Below, piece by piece: positions 18,891 to 27,814 of a DNA stretch of 64,000 bases (position 1 is its first letter; each line of letters opens with the position of its first letter). The notes beneath the pieces are model-generated. The model saw only the letters and a list, made by a program, of their open reading frames with translations, was not told the DNA's origin and did no database searches. A program made the position numbers and the translations under genes. Origin of the DNA: an uncultured Flaviramulus sp. (GTDB lineage: Bacteria > Bacteroidota > Bacteroidia > Flavobacteriales > Flavobacteriaceae); the NCBI GenBank assembly GCA_947495125.1, contig CANLXL010000004.1:148322-212321 (forward strand). The letters run 5' to 3'.

Positions 18891-20939
18891 GTGAAAGACT
18901 TTATAAATAAACTGTATAAAAATCATGCTTTAATTTATAAAGTGTTATTGTTTATATCCACTGTTTTTTTGATTGTGTATTTATTTCCGAAAAGCGGAAA
19001 GTTTAAATATAATTTTGAAAAGGGAAAACCCTGGCAATCAGAAAATTTACAGGCACCGTTTAATTTTGCCATAAAAAAAACAGATGAGGAAATAGCCAAA
19101 GAAACTAAAGCAATTATCAATAGTAGTGTTTTGTATTTCAACTTAGATAACACGGTTGAAAACAAAATAAACACCGCTTATGAAGATGTTTTTAAGACGG
19201 TATTTTCAGATTCACTTCCTAGTGTACAATTGGTATCCTTATTTAGTGTCGGTCAGGAAATAATTACCGAATTATATGCATTTGGTGTTTTAAATGAAAA
19301 TTATAATTTTTCTGATGAACGTTCTGTAGTTGTTCTGGATGGTAGGGTGGAGAAGCATAAAACGACGTTTTCAAACTTAATTAAACAGGATGGTGTCGTA
19401 TCTGTTATTGATCGTGTTTTAGGAAAATACAATTATTCGAACTTTAAGACAGACTTTGTATCCTTATTTTTTGATCTTATTGAATCGAACTTAGTTTTCG
19501 ATAAGTCTTTTACAGATAAGGTTTTACAGGACGAATTAGACAAGATAGCCTATACCCGGGGTAGTATTGAAAAGGAAACCTTAATTATTTCCAAAGGAGA
19601 GGTTATTGAAGGCGATAAGTTCCAAATTTTAAAATCCTTACAATCTGAATACGAGTCACAGGTTTGGAATGAATCTAATTATATTTGGATTTTAGTAGCA
19701 TATACACTATTGGTGGCCTTAGCCTTATTAATGTTGCTCCTATTTCTTAGAAAATACAGGAAAGAAGTCTTTGAAAATAATACAAAAGTCACATTTATAT
19801 TTTTCAATATATTTTTAATGATCTTATTGACAACCATGGTTGTTAACTATAATTCAAAATACATTTATGTGGTTCCAATTTGTATTTTACCGTTGGTACT
19901 TAAAGCCTTTTTTGATGCCCGATTAGGGCTGTTTGCTCATGTTATTACGGTGTTGTTATTGGGCTTTGTTGTGCCTAATAGTAATGAATATATGTTTCTA
20001 CAAATTATAGCAGGAATCGTTACGATACTTACCATTTCAGAATTATATAAGCGTGCCAATTTGTTTATTTCAGTGGGACAGATCACCTTAATATATATTG
20101 TTGCTTATTTTGCTTTTTTTGTTATTCATGAAGGTACTGTGGAAACTATAAAATGGGAAACGTTTATATGGTTTATTTTATGTGGTTTGGCAACCTTGTT
20201 TGTACAACCATTAATTTATATTTATGAAAAACTCTTTGGATTGGTGTCCGATGTATCGCTTTTAGAATTATCAGATACCAACTCAAAACTCCTTAAAGAA
20301 TTATCCGATAAAGCCCCGGGAACCTTTCACCATTCGTTAAATGTAGCAAACCTTGCTGAAGCTTCGGCAAACGAAATTGGTGCCAATGCCATGTTAGTTA
20401 GAGTAGGTGCTTTGTACCACGATATTGGTAAGATGAAAAATCCAACCTATTTTACTGAAAATCAATCTACAGGGATTAACCCCCATGACGAATTATCCTC
20501 TAAGGAAAGCGCCAGAATTATTACCGATCATGTTATTAATGGCATAGAAATAGCGCGTAAAAATAACTTACCCGATCGTGTTATAGATTTTATTAGAACA
20601 CATCACGGAACAAGTGTGGTTTATTACTTTTATATGAAGCAGAAACAAGACTTTGAAGACACTAATAAATCCGATTTTAGTTATCCGGGACCAAAACCAT
20701 TTAGTAAGGAAACGGCAATTTTAATGATGTGTGATAGCGTTGAGGCGGCATCTAAAAGTTTAAAAGAACCAACGTCTACAAAGATTGATGCTTTTGTTGA
20801 AAGTATTATAAACAAACAAATTGAAGAGGCACAATTTTTAAATGCCAATATTACGTTTAAAGAAATTCAGGCAATTAAAAAAGTACTAAAGCACAAGCTT
20901 GCAAATATTTACCACTTACGAATTGAGTACCCCGAATAA
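18891..20939 (+). CDS. pgpH: 7TM-HD (PgpH-type) phosphodiesterase, probable cyclic-di-AMP hydrolase
   Basis: A 682-residue protein: one N-terminal membrane helix, an extracytoplasmic 7TMR-HDED domain (about residues 35-255), seven membrane helices (about 260-440) and a cytoplasmic HD domain. Metal ligands are visible in the FHHSLNVANLAEAS stretch, in YHDIGK and in the later RTHHG. PgpH proteins hydrolyse cyclic-di-AMP and so influence osmolyte and wall homeostasis. The start is GTG 18891; no ATG upstream fits. It is monocistronic, with tRNA genes 94 bp downstream. Confidence 0.93.
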   Translation: MKDFINKLYKNHALIYKVLLFISTVFLIVYLFPKSGKFKYNFEKGKPWQSENLQAPFNFAIKKTDEEIAKETKAIINSSVLYFNLDNTVENKINTAYEDVFKTVFSDSLPSVQLVSLFSVGQEIITELYAFGVLNENYNFSDERSVVVLDGRVEKHKTTFSNLIKQDGVVSVIDRVLGKYNYSNFKTDFVSLFFDLIESNLVFDKSFTDKVLQDELDKIAYTRGSIEKETLIISKGEVIEGDKFQILKSLQSEYESQVWNESNYIWILVAYTLLVALALLMLLLFLRKYRKEVFENNTKVTFIFFNIFLMILLTTMVVNYNSKYIYVVPICILPLVLKAFFDARLGLFAHVITVLLLGFVVPNSNEYMFLQIIAGIVTILTISELYKRANLFISVGQITLIYIVAYFAFFVIHEGTVETIKWETFIWFILCGLATLFVQPLIYIYEKLFGLVSDVSLLELSDTNSKLLKELSDKAPGTFHHSLNVANLAEASANEIGANAMLVRVGALYHDIGKMKNPTYFTENQSTGINPHDELSSKESARIITDHVINGIEIARKNNLPDRVIDFIRTHHGTSVVYYFYMKQKQDFEDTNKSDFSYPGPKPFSKETAILMMCDSVEAASKSLKEPTSTKIDAFVESIINKQIEEAQFLNANITFKEIQAIKKVLKHKLANIYHLRIEYPE

Positions 20940-21033
20940 TTTTGCAAAAAATTAAATAAAATAGTTGCGTTCTTGTTAAGTATGAATTACATTTGCAACC
21001 GCAATTTTATTGCATAAGTTCTTAAAAGAATTA

Positions 21034-21117
21034 GGAGAGGTGCCAGAGTGGTAATGGAGCAGATTGCTAATCTGTCAACGCGTAAGTGTTGCCCGGGTTC
21101 GAATCCCGGTCTCTCCG
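21034..21117 (+). tRNA. tRNA-Ser (anticodon GCT)
   Basis: A class II tRNA of 84 nt with acceptor arms GGAGAGG and TCTCTCC (one G-T pair), a variable arm, and the T-loop GGTTCGAATCC. The anticodon GCT is at 21066-21068, in loop TTGCTAA. Discriminator G at 21117; CCA is not fully encoded. It reads AGC/AGU codons. Confidence 0.96.
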
Positions 21118-21145
21118 CAATAATGATAACCAATTCGAGATGTAG

Positions 21146-21164
21146 TACCGCATCAAGTGCGGTA
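21146..21164 (+). other. Hairpin in tRNA spacer
   Basis: Perfect 7-bp stem TACCGCA/TGCGGTA with a 5-nt loop, between tRNA-Ser and tRNA-Pro. It has no T-run, so it is more likely a processing or stability element of a polycistronic tRNA transcript than a terminator. A second AT-rich hairpin (8-bp stem, T5 loop) lies at 21193-21213 just before tRNA-Pro. Confidence 0.5.
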
Positions 21165-21224
21165 TAAACTATGCCTCGTAAAATAAGAAAATTAATCATT
21201 TTTTTAATGATTAGTTATACACTT

Positions 21225-21299
21225 CGGGGTGTAGCGTAGCCCGGTTATCGCGCCGCGTTTGGGACGCGGAGGTCGCAGGTTCGAATCCTGCCACCCCGA
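21225..21299 (+). tRNA. tRNA-Pro (anticodon TGG)
   Basis: 75-nt cloverleaf with acceptor arms CGGGGTG and CACCCCG, anticodon stem CCGCG/CGCGG and loop TTTGGGA; the anticodon TGG is at 21260-21262. Discriminator A at 21299, no encoded CCA. The C at position 1 is normal for proline tRNAs. Confidence 0.97.
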
Positions 21300-21311
21300 C
21301 AATAAGAGGTC

Positions 21312-21356
21312 GTCACGCCAGAAGCGTGACCACTCCACTACTGTTTCGTAGAAACA
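21312..21356 (+). other. Two hairpins in tRNA spacer
   Basis: GTCACGC (21312-21318) pairs perfectly with GCGTGAC (21324-21330) across a 5-nt loop, and TGTTTC (21342-21347) pairs with GAAACA (21351-21356). Neither has a T-tract. They lie between tRNA-Pro and tRNA-Arg and may be RNase processing signals in the tRNA precursor. Confidence 0.45.
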
Positions 21357-21366
21357 TAAAAACTAC

Positions 21367-21440
21367 GGGCTCGTAGCTCAGCTGGATAGAGCACCTCCCT
21401 TCTAAGGAGGCGGTCATAGGTTCGAATCCTATCGGGCTCA
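21367..21440 (+). tRNA. tRNA-Arg (anticodon TCT)
   Basis: 74-nt cloverleaf; acceptor arms GGGCTCG and CGGGCTC pair with two G-T wobbles. Anticodon stem CCTCC/GGAGG, loop CTTCTAA, anticodon TCT at 21401-21403. Discriminator A at 21440. It reads AGA/AGG codons. Confidence 0.95.
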
Positions 21441-21444
21441 CAAA

Positions 21445-21474
21445 AAGGCTTCTCAAAAACGAGAAGCCTTTTTT
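21445..21474 (+). terminator. Rho-independent terminator of the tRNA cluster
   Basis: Stem AAGGCTTCTC / GAGAAGCCTT with a short A-rich loop, followed by a T-run. It starts a few bases after tRNA-Arg and should end the Ser-Pro-Arg transcript. Confidence 0.9.
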
Positions 21475-21642
21475 GTTCTATTATGATGTCACTTAATTAT
21501 TTAGAGTTTCCAAAAAATGTATTGAATAAAGGGATGGATAAATAGAACTCGAGTCCGGTTGCGATTTAGTCTTTCAAAAGTTTATTTTTAGTTGAAAACG
21601 AAAACTTTGTATCTTAAATGTAAATTGTTATAAGTATATCGG
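21475..21642. other. Non-coding stretch without a recognisable element
   Basis: AT-rich sequence between the tRNA terminator and the sigma-factor remnant. I see no reading frame, tRNA-end duplication, insertion-sequence end or strong hairpin. It may be what is left of sequence downstream of the decayed sigma gene. Confidence 0.5.
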
Positions 21643-21943
21643 TTAGCCATGTCTCCATACTTTTCGAATAAAAATGAACAAATGATTACCATCTTTAAAA
21701 CCTTTTCTTATTTTTTTAAGAGCAATTCTTATCTGTTCTTCTACAGTTCTGGGCGAAATTTTAAGCATTTCGGCGATTTCATTATAATCTAAACCTTAAA
21801 TGCAAAATTTCCTTACAACGTGGTGGTAACGTATCTATAAGCTTTCTTAACTTAGCAATGCGCTGCTCTAACAACGCTTCATCTTTTTCAATACGATTAC
21901 AGAGATTTTCTACACGAAGTTCTTCGATTAAATGATGTGTTCG
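21643..21943 (-). pseudogene. Decayed ECF-type sigma factor, C-terminal half only
   Basis: Reading the minus strand from the poly-T junction gives RTHHLIEELRVENL..., then LIDTLPPRCKEILHLRF, which is the start of sigma region 4. The frame then hits a stop, and a -1/+2 shift at about 21791-21797 restores GLDYNEIAEMLKISPRTVEEQ, the region 4 helix-turn-helix, ending at TAA 21645-21643. Region 2 is missing, cut at the T-run. It is not a copy of the intact sigma gene at 27196, whose region 4 differs at most positions. The broken 5' end and internal frameshift show it cannot make a sigma factor. Confidence 0.82.
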
Positions 21944-21957
21944 TTTTTTTTTTTTTT
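21944..21957. repeat. 14-T homopolymer at a deletion junction
   Basis: Fourteen consecutive T residues at 21944-21957 separate the sigma-factor fragment (minus strand, reading away to the left) from the GH92 fragment (plus strand, reading away to the right). On the minus strand it would encode lysines ahead of the sigma fragment, which suggests that a natural lysine run of that gene seeded the tract. Confidence 0.8.
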
Positions 21958-22628
21958 ACGATATAGATCAATATAGTGATGGTGCCTATACCTTAAATGC
22001 CAGGGTGTTTAACGGCGACTGGCATGAAAATTCTCAAGAAGGGTTTACCGAAGGTGGGTGATGGACCTATTTGTTTGGTGAGCTTCATGACATTGAAGGA
22101 ATGATTGACCTATATGGTGGTAAGGAAGCATTTTCTGAAAAATTAACGAGAATTTTGAAGACCATCATTATCGTCACGATAATGAACCCGGACATCATTA
22201 TGTATATTTGTTTAATTATAGTGGAAAACCATGGAGAACTCAAGAATTAATTCGTAAGCATACCCTAAGTGAGAACTATAAAAATCAGCCATTGGGTATT
22301 AACGGAAATGATGATTGTGGACAAATGTCTGCCTGGTGCGTTTTTAGCGTTATGGGGTTTTATCGGGTAACACCGGGCGATCAAAAGTTTGCGATTGGAG
22401 CACTTCAGTTTCCGGAATTTAATTTAAAATTGAACAATAATGGACATCCAGACAATTTAAGATTATAACCGAAAATTTATCAAAAAAAATAAATATATTA
22501 AATCCGTGGTTCTCGATGGGGAGAAGCTAAGAACTCCGTTTATAACTTACTCTCAAATTATGAATGGTGAAAAATTGGTTTTTGAAATGAGTGATCGCCC
22601 AGTAATGGAAGCATTTGAAGATAATTAA
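21958..22628 (+). pseudogene. Decayed GH92 alpha-mannosidase, C-terminal part only
   Basis: Stitched frames give a GH92 C-terminal half: LNARVFNGDWHENSQEGFTEGG, the active-site Glu region, then NEPGHH, YSGKPWRTQ and GNDDCGQMSAWCVFSVMGFY. At least three lesions are visible: an in-frame TGA at 22059-22061 where a Trp codon is expected, a 1-bp loss near 22145, and a frameshift near 22450 after which IITENLSKKN... runs to TAA 22626-22628. The N-terminal two-thirds are absent, cut at the T-run. It is a different paralogue from the intact GH92 at 23840. The piece from 22208 to 22468 remains open by chance. Confidence 0.88.
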
Positions 22629-22680
22629 TAGTATAAAATAATTGAAATATAGTTTTTAGTAATTTAAATGGAATAATATT

Positions 22681-23781
22681 ATGAAGGCCGATAGAGCTCA
22701 AAACCAAAGATTAATGTCCATAGATGTCCTTAGAGGGTTTGATATGTTGATGATTATTGTCGCGGATCAGTTTTTTATTAAGCTGCATCAAGGAGCCCAA
22801 ACACCGGTGACGGGTTTTCTTGCAGAACAGTTTGAGCACCCCGATTGGTATGGGTTTCATTTTTACGATATCATTATGCCTTTGTTTCTATTTGTAGTTG
22901 GAGCCGTAATCCCTTTTTCTTTAGGGAAACGACAACGTGATAATAACAAGGCATCACTTTATAAACATTTGATACGCCGATTTGTTATTTTATTTATTTT
23001 GGGATGGATCGTTCAGGGAAATTTCTTGGATTTCGACCCGAATACGTTTAAGTTTTTTAGTAACACCTTACAGGCCATTGCGGTTGGCTATCTCTTTTCA
23101 GTTCTGGCTTATTTACACTTGAGTAAAAGGCACAGATATCTCCTATTTGTAATATGTCTTGTAGTTTATGCGATGCTATTGTCTTTAACAAATATTCCCG
23201 GGATTGGAAACAGTGAGTTGCTTCCGGATAAGAACTTTGCCATTTATTTAGATCGTTTGGTGTTTGGAAAGTTTGATGATGGTACGCAATATACCTGGCT
23301 GCTTTCGGGATTAGGATTTATAGCAACAACCTTATCCGGACTTTTTGCCGGTGAATTGTTAAGAAGTGATCTTCCAAGAAAAACGGTGCTGCGTTATCTG
23401 ATCTTGGTTGGCATTGGGTTTATTGTGGTTGGACAGATATGGGGTATTTGGCATCCGATTATTAAAAAACTATGGACCAGTTCTTTTGTATTATTTCTTT
23501 CCGGAATTTGTTTCCTATTACTGGCCCTGTTTTACTGGATCGTTGATATTAGAGGCTACAAAAAATGGGCTTTTTCTCTTAATGTTATTGGCGTAAATGC
23601 CATAACGGCCTATGTTTTATCCCATGTTATTGGCTTCCCGGCTATTGCTAAGGACATGCTCTTTGGCTTGGAAAAGTATGTTGGTGATTACTATAATGTG
23701 CTAACCTCTTTAGGGGGCTTCGGAATCTTATATCTGTTACTTTGGTATATGTATAAGAACAAAACTTTTGTAAAAATATAA
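22681..23781 (+). CDS. DUF5009/heparan-alpha-glucosaminide N-acetyltransferase-like membrane protein
   Basis: A 366-residue protein with about ten membrane helices. The N-terminal SIDVLRGFDMLMIIV and the HFYDIIMPLFLFVVGAVIPFSL stretch mark the NagX/HGSNAT-like acyltransferase family. Relatives acetylate terminal glucosamine across a membrane using cytoplasmic acetyl-CoA; in bacterial glycan loci the reaction is unproven. The gene is followed 58 bp later by the intact GH92 gene, so they likely form an operon acting on the same glycan. It starts about 50 bp after the GH92 remnant. Confidence 0.88.
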   Translation: MKADRAQNQRLMSIDVLRGFDMLMIIVADQFFIKLHQGAQTPVTGFLAEQFEHPDWYGFHFYDIIMPLFLFVVGAVIPFSLGKRQRDNNKASLYKHLIRRFVILFILGWIVQGNFLDFDPNTFKFFSNTLQAIAVGYLFSVLAYLHLSKRHRYLLFVICLVVYAMLLSLTNIPGIGNSELLPDKNFAIYLDRLVFGKFDDGTQYTWLLSGLGFIATTLSGLFAGELLRSDLPRKTVLRYLILVGIGFIVVGQIWGIWHPIIKKLWTSSFVLFLSGICFLLLALFYWIVDIRGYKKWAFSLNVIGVNAITAYVLSHVIGFPAIAKDMLFGLEKYVGDYYNVLTSLGGFGILYLLLWYMYKNKTFVKI

Positions 23782-23839
23782 TTTCAAACCATAGAAATTT
23801 TAAAAAAGTAAGGACAGTTCTAGTTCTAGGAGACAAAAT

Positions 23840-26800
23840 ATGTATAAGATGCTAAGATTTACCGGTATAGTTTTATTTGTAATTGTTCTATCCTGTAAGA
23901 TGGAACATAGGAAAACTAATTATGATTATGTGAATGTATTTATTGGCACAGCTGATTCAAACCGGCCTTCTTTGTGGGAGTCTAATGGAGGTACTTATCC
24001 GGGAGCAGCGGTTCCCTTTGGCATGGTCCATGCCACACCGGATGGATACAAATATGATGTTTTAAAAATACATGCGTTTAGTGTACTCGGACAAATAAGT
24101 GGATACCCTAAAGGGTCTTCAGGACGTTTTAGGATCATGCCTTTTGTCGGGGATTTTAAGAATGAAGCAAGCATTTCATCCCATTATAAACATTCCAATG
24201 AAAAGGCGTCTCCCGGATATTATTCGGTGTTTCTGGATAGTCATAATGTTCAAGCGGAAATGACCGTTACCCGAAGAAATTCATTTTTTAAGTTTGGATT
24301 CCCTCAAAATGAAAAGAAAAGTATCTTGATTTCAGATATTGATGCTGTTAAGGTTTTGGATAACCAAACGATCACGGGCAAAAGTTCCGGCCATTATTTT
24401 GTATTGAGAATTAATGAAAAAGAAAATGACATTGAGGTTTTTGATAATCGTATAGTAATTCATAACTCAAATATTGAAAATAAAGATATTATGATTAAGG
24501 TTGGTTTTTCATCCACTAGTCTTCAGAATGCAATAAGAAATCAGGAAAAAGAATTGAATGGGTGGAATTTTAATCAAACCAAAGAAGATGCTAAGGATTT
24601 ATGGAACTCCTATTTAAACCTTATAGAAGTGGAAGATGAATCTGAGAATAACAAGGCGATTTTTTACTCTGCGCTATACCATAGTTTTTTGGATCCATGC
24701 CTAATAAGTGATTTTGGAGAAGAAGATCGATACGCCAATTTATCCCCCTGGGATACTTATCATACAAAACTGCCACTCATAACTTTTTTGAGACCGGATG
24801 TTCAAAGGAACATGATCAAGTCTGTTCTTGATGTGTTTGATGAAAAAGGAAGAATGGAACCAGGGCCTATGACTGGAGATCATAACGTTCCTGCTATTCT
24901 GGATGCTTATAGAAAAGGCATTGAAATAGATAAAGAAAAAGCATATAAAGCCATGCGAGCGAGTCTGATGGAACCGCCTTACGCCCGACAGGATATGGCA
25001 TATTTTATAGAAAACGAATTTGTCTCTTCAAAACACAGTTATTCCGTAACCAAAACCCTTGAATATGCTTATGATTATTGGGCTATGGGAGAAATGGCTA
25101 AAGACCTTGGTGCCACCGAAGATTATAGTGTTTTGAGAAAAAAGAGTTACGCTTATAACTCTATTTATAACCCGGACACAAAATTTATGACTGCAAAAAA
25201 AGACGATGGTAGCTGGGATCGTGGTGGATATAGAGAGGGAGATAAATGGGCCTATAATTGGTCTGCAACTCATGATGTCCAGGGATTAATTAACCTAAAT
25301 GGAGGAAAGGAATCCTTTGTTAAACTCTTAGAAAAGAGTTTCGAAAATGAACATTATTATCATGATAATGAGCCACCAATGCATAACGCTTATCTTTTTT
25401 CCTATGCCGGAAAGCCATGGAAAACTCAAAAGTGGGTTAGTGCAGTGAGGCAACTTAACTATTCTATTTTACCCGGAGGGCTGCCCGGTAATGATGACCT
25501 TGGAGCCTTGTCTTCATGGTATGTATTTAGTGCTATGGGGTTTTATCCCGTATCTCCCGGCAGACCCGAATATGTCATAGGGACGCCTCAATTTGATAAA
25601 TTAAAAATAGATCTGTCTAATAACAAAAAATTGATCATTGAAACTAAAGGAAAATCTGATGAGAATGTCTACATCCAATCGATTTTGTATAATAACGAAC
25701 CATACTCAAAGCTATACTTTGATCATTCAAAATTAGCAAATGGAGGCCATATTGTATTTAATATGGGACCAAAGCCTATTAAAACAAAAGTTCTGGATAG
25801 TAAGCTATTGCCTAAATCTATGACGGTTTCAGTACCACAAGTTCTTATAACTTCATGGGGTGTTAAACAAAAAAAGGTGGTTGCCGATGAACCAATTCAT
25901 ATTGATGTAAGACTATTTAATGATTCCAAGGCAAGTGGCACTAAAGACATTAAAATCTTTGTTGATGACAAGCTATATATGACAAAAGGAGTCTTTTTGT
26001 CTCCCGGTCAAACGGTGGTTAAAAAATTGCAAATTAGACTGTACGAACCTGGTATTCATAAACTATCATTAAATGGTTTTGATGCGTTAGAAATTAATGT
26101 AGAGTCGGGAGCCCCTGCCACATTTAAGTACTCTGAATTTGAATTGCCGGTGCCATCTATTGCGTCGACAGATAGTATTTTTACAGCTTCGGCCAGAATA
26201 AAAAACATTGGTAACTATTCAGGGGTTGAGAAAGTGAGTTTAATGGTTAATGGGCAAAAGGTTGAAACAAAAGAGGTTTTGATAGACCCGGGGCAGTCAA
26301 TAAAAGTATCGTTTAAGCACCGAATTAAAAATCCGGCCTTATACAAAGTAAATATTGGACCTTTTATAGAGAAACCTTTACTTATATATAATGAAAACCT
26401 AAAACGTCAACCTAATAGATCATTTGTATTTGCTCCAATCGTAGATTTAAACTTCAATGAAGAAGAGGCAAATATGGAGTCCAAATCAGGCTTTCGCATA
26501 CATGGAAATGTAAAATTTGTAAAAGGCATATTTGGCAATGCCATACAAACCAATGCATTGGAAAATAATTACATTGAAATATTGAACCAGAATGATCATA
26601 AAGCCATTAATGAAGGAAAAGAGAGCACGATCATGCTTTGGGTACATCCGATAGATGAAACTAATTTTTCCGATATCATCAGTTATGGAGATGTTAATGT
26701 CATTCAGGTTCGAGCCAGTAATACCGAGGTCAATTACTACGCCGGAGGGTGGCAAAGAGGAGAAGCATATTCAAAATTACCTTCAGAATGGAATAAGAGA

Positions 26801-27052
26801 TGGCACCATATTGCCGGGGTAAGTACAAATACTAGCCTTAAACTTTATATTGATGGAAAATTGTTAACCGAAAAACCCATTGATGACGTTAGAGGAGCCT
26901 TAGCTAAAACTATTAATTCTGTATGGAATATTGGAAGAAATGTTGAAAACACCGAACGTCATTTTAACGGGTACATCGACGAGGTAAAAATATTTGATAA
27001 ACCCTTGAGTCACAAAGAAATTTTATATCACATGTTTGATGTTAAAATGTAA
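23840..27052 (+). CDS. GH92 alpha-mannosidase, lipoprotein, with C-terminal CARDB-like and LamG-like domains
   Basis: A 1070-residue lipoprotein (VLSC, Cys19). GH92 region about 25-640: the N-terminal YVNVFIGT and GGTYPGAAVPFGM, then GDHNVPAILDAY (347-357), Glu466 in REGDKW (the likely catalytic acid position), HDNEP at 508-512, and G550-N-D-D553. GH92 enzymes are calcium-dependent exo-acting alpha-mannosidases that invert configuration. Compared with typical members (about 750 residues) it carries about 400 extra residues: two CARDB/Ig-like repeats (about 645-840) and a LamG/concanavalin-like domain (about 855-1065), probably for carbohydrate or surface binding. The GNDD motif is followed by Leu where Cys is usual, and the N-terminal domain diverges, so the linkage is uncertain. 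Confidence 0.9.
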   Translation: MYKMLRFTGIVLFVIVLSCKMEHRKTNYDYVNVFIGTADSNRPSLWESNGGTYPGAAVPFGMVHATPDGYKYDVLKIHAFSVLGQISGYPKGSSGRFRIMPFVGDFKNEASISSHYKHSNEKASPGYYSVFLDSHNVQAEMTVTRRNSFFKFGFPQNEKKSILISDIDAVKVLDNQTITGKSSGHYFVLRINEKENDIEVFDNRIVIHNSNIENKDIMIKVGFSSTSLQNAIRNQEKELNGWNFNQTKEDAKDLWNSYLNLIEVEDESENNKAIFYSALYHSFLDPCLISDFGEEDRYANLSPWDTYHTKLPLITFLRPDVQRNMIKSVLDVFDEKGRMEPGPMTGDHNVPAILDAYRKGIEIDKEKAYKAMRASLMEPPYARQDMAYFIENEFVSSKHSYSVTKTLEYAYDYWAMGEMAKDLGATEDYSVLRKKSYAYNSIYNPDTKFMTAKKDDGSWDRGGYREGDKWAYNWSATHDVQGLINLNGGKESFVKLLEKSFENEHYYHDNEPPMHNAYLFSYAGKPWKTQKWVSAVRQLNYSILPGGLPGNDDLGALSSWYVFSAMGFYPVSPGRPEYVIGTPQFDKLKIDLSNNKKLIIETKGKSDENVYIQSILYNNEPYSKLYFDHSKLANGGHIVFNMGPKPIKTKVLDSKLLPKSMTVSVPQVLITSWGVKQKKVVADEPIHIDVRLFNDSKASGTKDIKIFVDDKLYMTKGVFLSPGQTVVKKLQIRLYEPGIHKLSLNGFDALEINVESGAPATFKYSEFELPVPSIASTDSIFTASARIKNIGNYSGVEKVSLMVNGQKVETKEVLIDPGQSIKVSFKHRIKNPALYKVNIGPFIEKPLLIYNENLKRQPNRSFVFAPIVDLNFNEEEANMESKSGFRIHGNVKFVKGIFGNAIQTNALENNYIEILNQNDHKAINEGKESTIMLWVHPIDETNFSDIISYGDVNVIQVRASNTEVNYYAGGWQRGEAYSKLPSEWNKRWHHIAGVSTNTSLKLYIDGKLLTEKPIDDVRGALAKTINSVWNIGRNVENTERHFNGYIDEVKIFDKPLSHKEILYHMFDVKM

Positions 27053-27195
27053 TGAGTAAGGTAATTCATAATTAAAAACATGAACTTATGTAGATGAGTC
27101 CTTTTTCACATATAGACTGCGAAAGTTTTTTGCTTTTTGTAATTAAATTATATTAGCACCATAGAAATCCTAAATAATTTTCTACTAACTAATTT

Positions 27196-27750
27196 ATGAA
27201 ATCAAAAGATTTGCAGATTCTTGAAAAACTTAAGCAAGGTGATTCCAAGGCTTATAAAGAACTGTTTGATTTATATTATATGCCACTTTGTGTCTATGCT
27301 TTAAAATATTGCGATTCCTTTCAATTAGCCGAAGATATCGTACAAGACCTGTTTGTACAACTATGGGATAAAAAGTTGTTTATGAAATTTGAGGGCGCCA
27401 TCAGTCCATACCTTTTCAAGTCTGTAAAAAATAATACCTTTCAAGCGATAAAGAAAAAATCCAGATATCATTTTGAAGCTATTGAAAATCAAATTAATAA
27501 GTTGATGGCCGATGAAAAGGTTGACTTAGCAAGCATAGAGAAAGAAAAAATAAAATTATATGCAGAAGTTGAGGCATTACCAGAAAAAAGCAAAGAGATA
27601 TTCAAGGCTATTGTTCTAGATAGTATGAAATATAAAGAGGTTGCGGCGAGCTTAGGTATTTCTGTAAATACTGTCAAAACTCAATATTCAAGGGCATTAA
27701 AACAACTTAGAAACTCGTTGGATGCCATTATAATGATTCTTTTGGTTTAA
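27196..27750 (+). CDS. ECF-type RNA polymerase sigma factor
   Basis: A 184-residue sigma-70 family factor of the Bacteroidota expansion type. Region 2 has YALKYCDSFQLAEDIVQDLFVQLW (described in two parts: YALKYCDSFQLAED and IVQDLFVQLW); region 4 has ALPEKSKEIFKA and the helix-turn-helix YKEVAASLGISVNTVKTQ. Together with the FecR-type anti-sigma factor 64 bp downstream and the STN-bearing SusC, it should form a trans-envelope switch that turns on the SusCD locus when substrate is taken up. Confidence 0.95.
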   Translation: MKSKDLQILEKLKQGDSKAYKELFDLYYMPLCVYALKYCDSFQLAEDIVQDLFVQLWDKKLFMKFEGAISPYLFKSVKNNTFQAIKKKSRYHFEAIENQINKLMADEKVDLASIEKEKIKLYAEVEALPEKSKEIFKAIVLDSMKYKEVAASLGISVNTVKTQYSRALKQLRNSLDAIIMILLV

Positions 27751-27814
27751 AAAAAGTAATTTCTTGTCACCCGTTTTTGATCTTTTGTAATATATATAAT
27801 ATAAGAGATCAATA

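Noticed and set aside
20987-21199. 70-residue minus-strand reading frame
   Set aside because: It is antisense to tRNA-Ser and contains the typical tRNA-derived sequence seen in false proteins.
22059-22061. TGA in the GH92 fragment as a recoded (selenocysteine) codon
   Set aside because: Trp fits the family here, no SECIS-like stem is seen, and two frameshifts and a missing 5' end show a pseudogene.
22208-22468. 86-residue frame as a separate small protein
   Set aside because: It is the in-frame middle of the broken GH92 pseudogene, cut by frameshifts on both sides.
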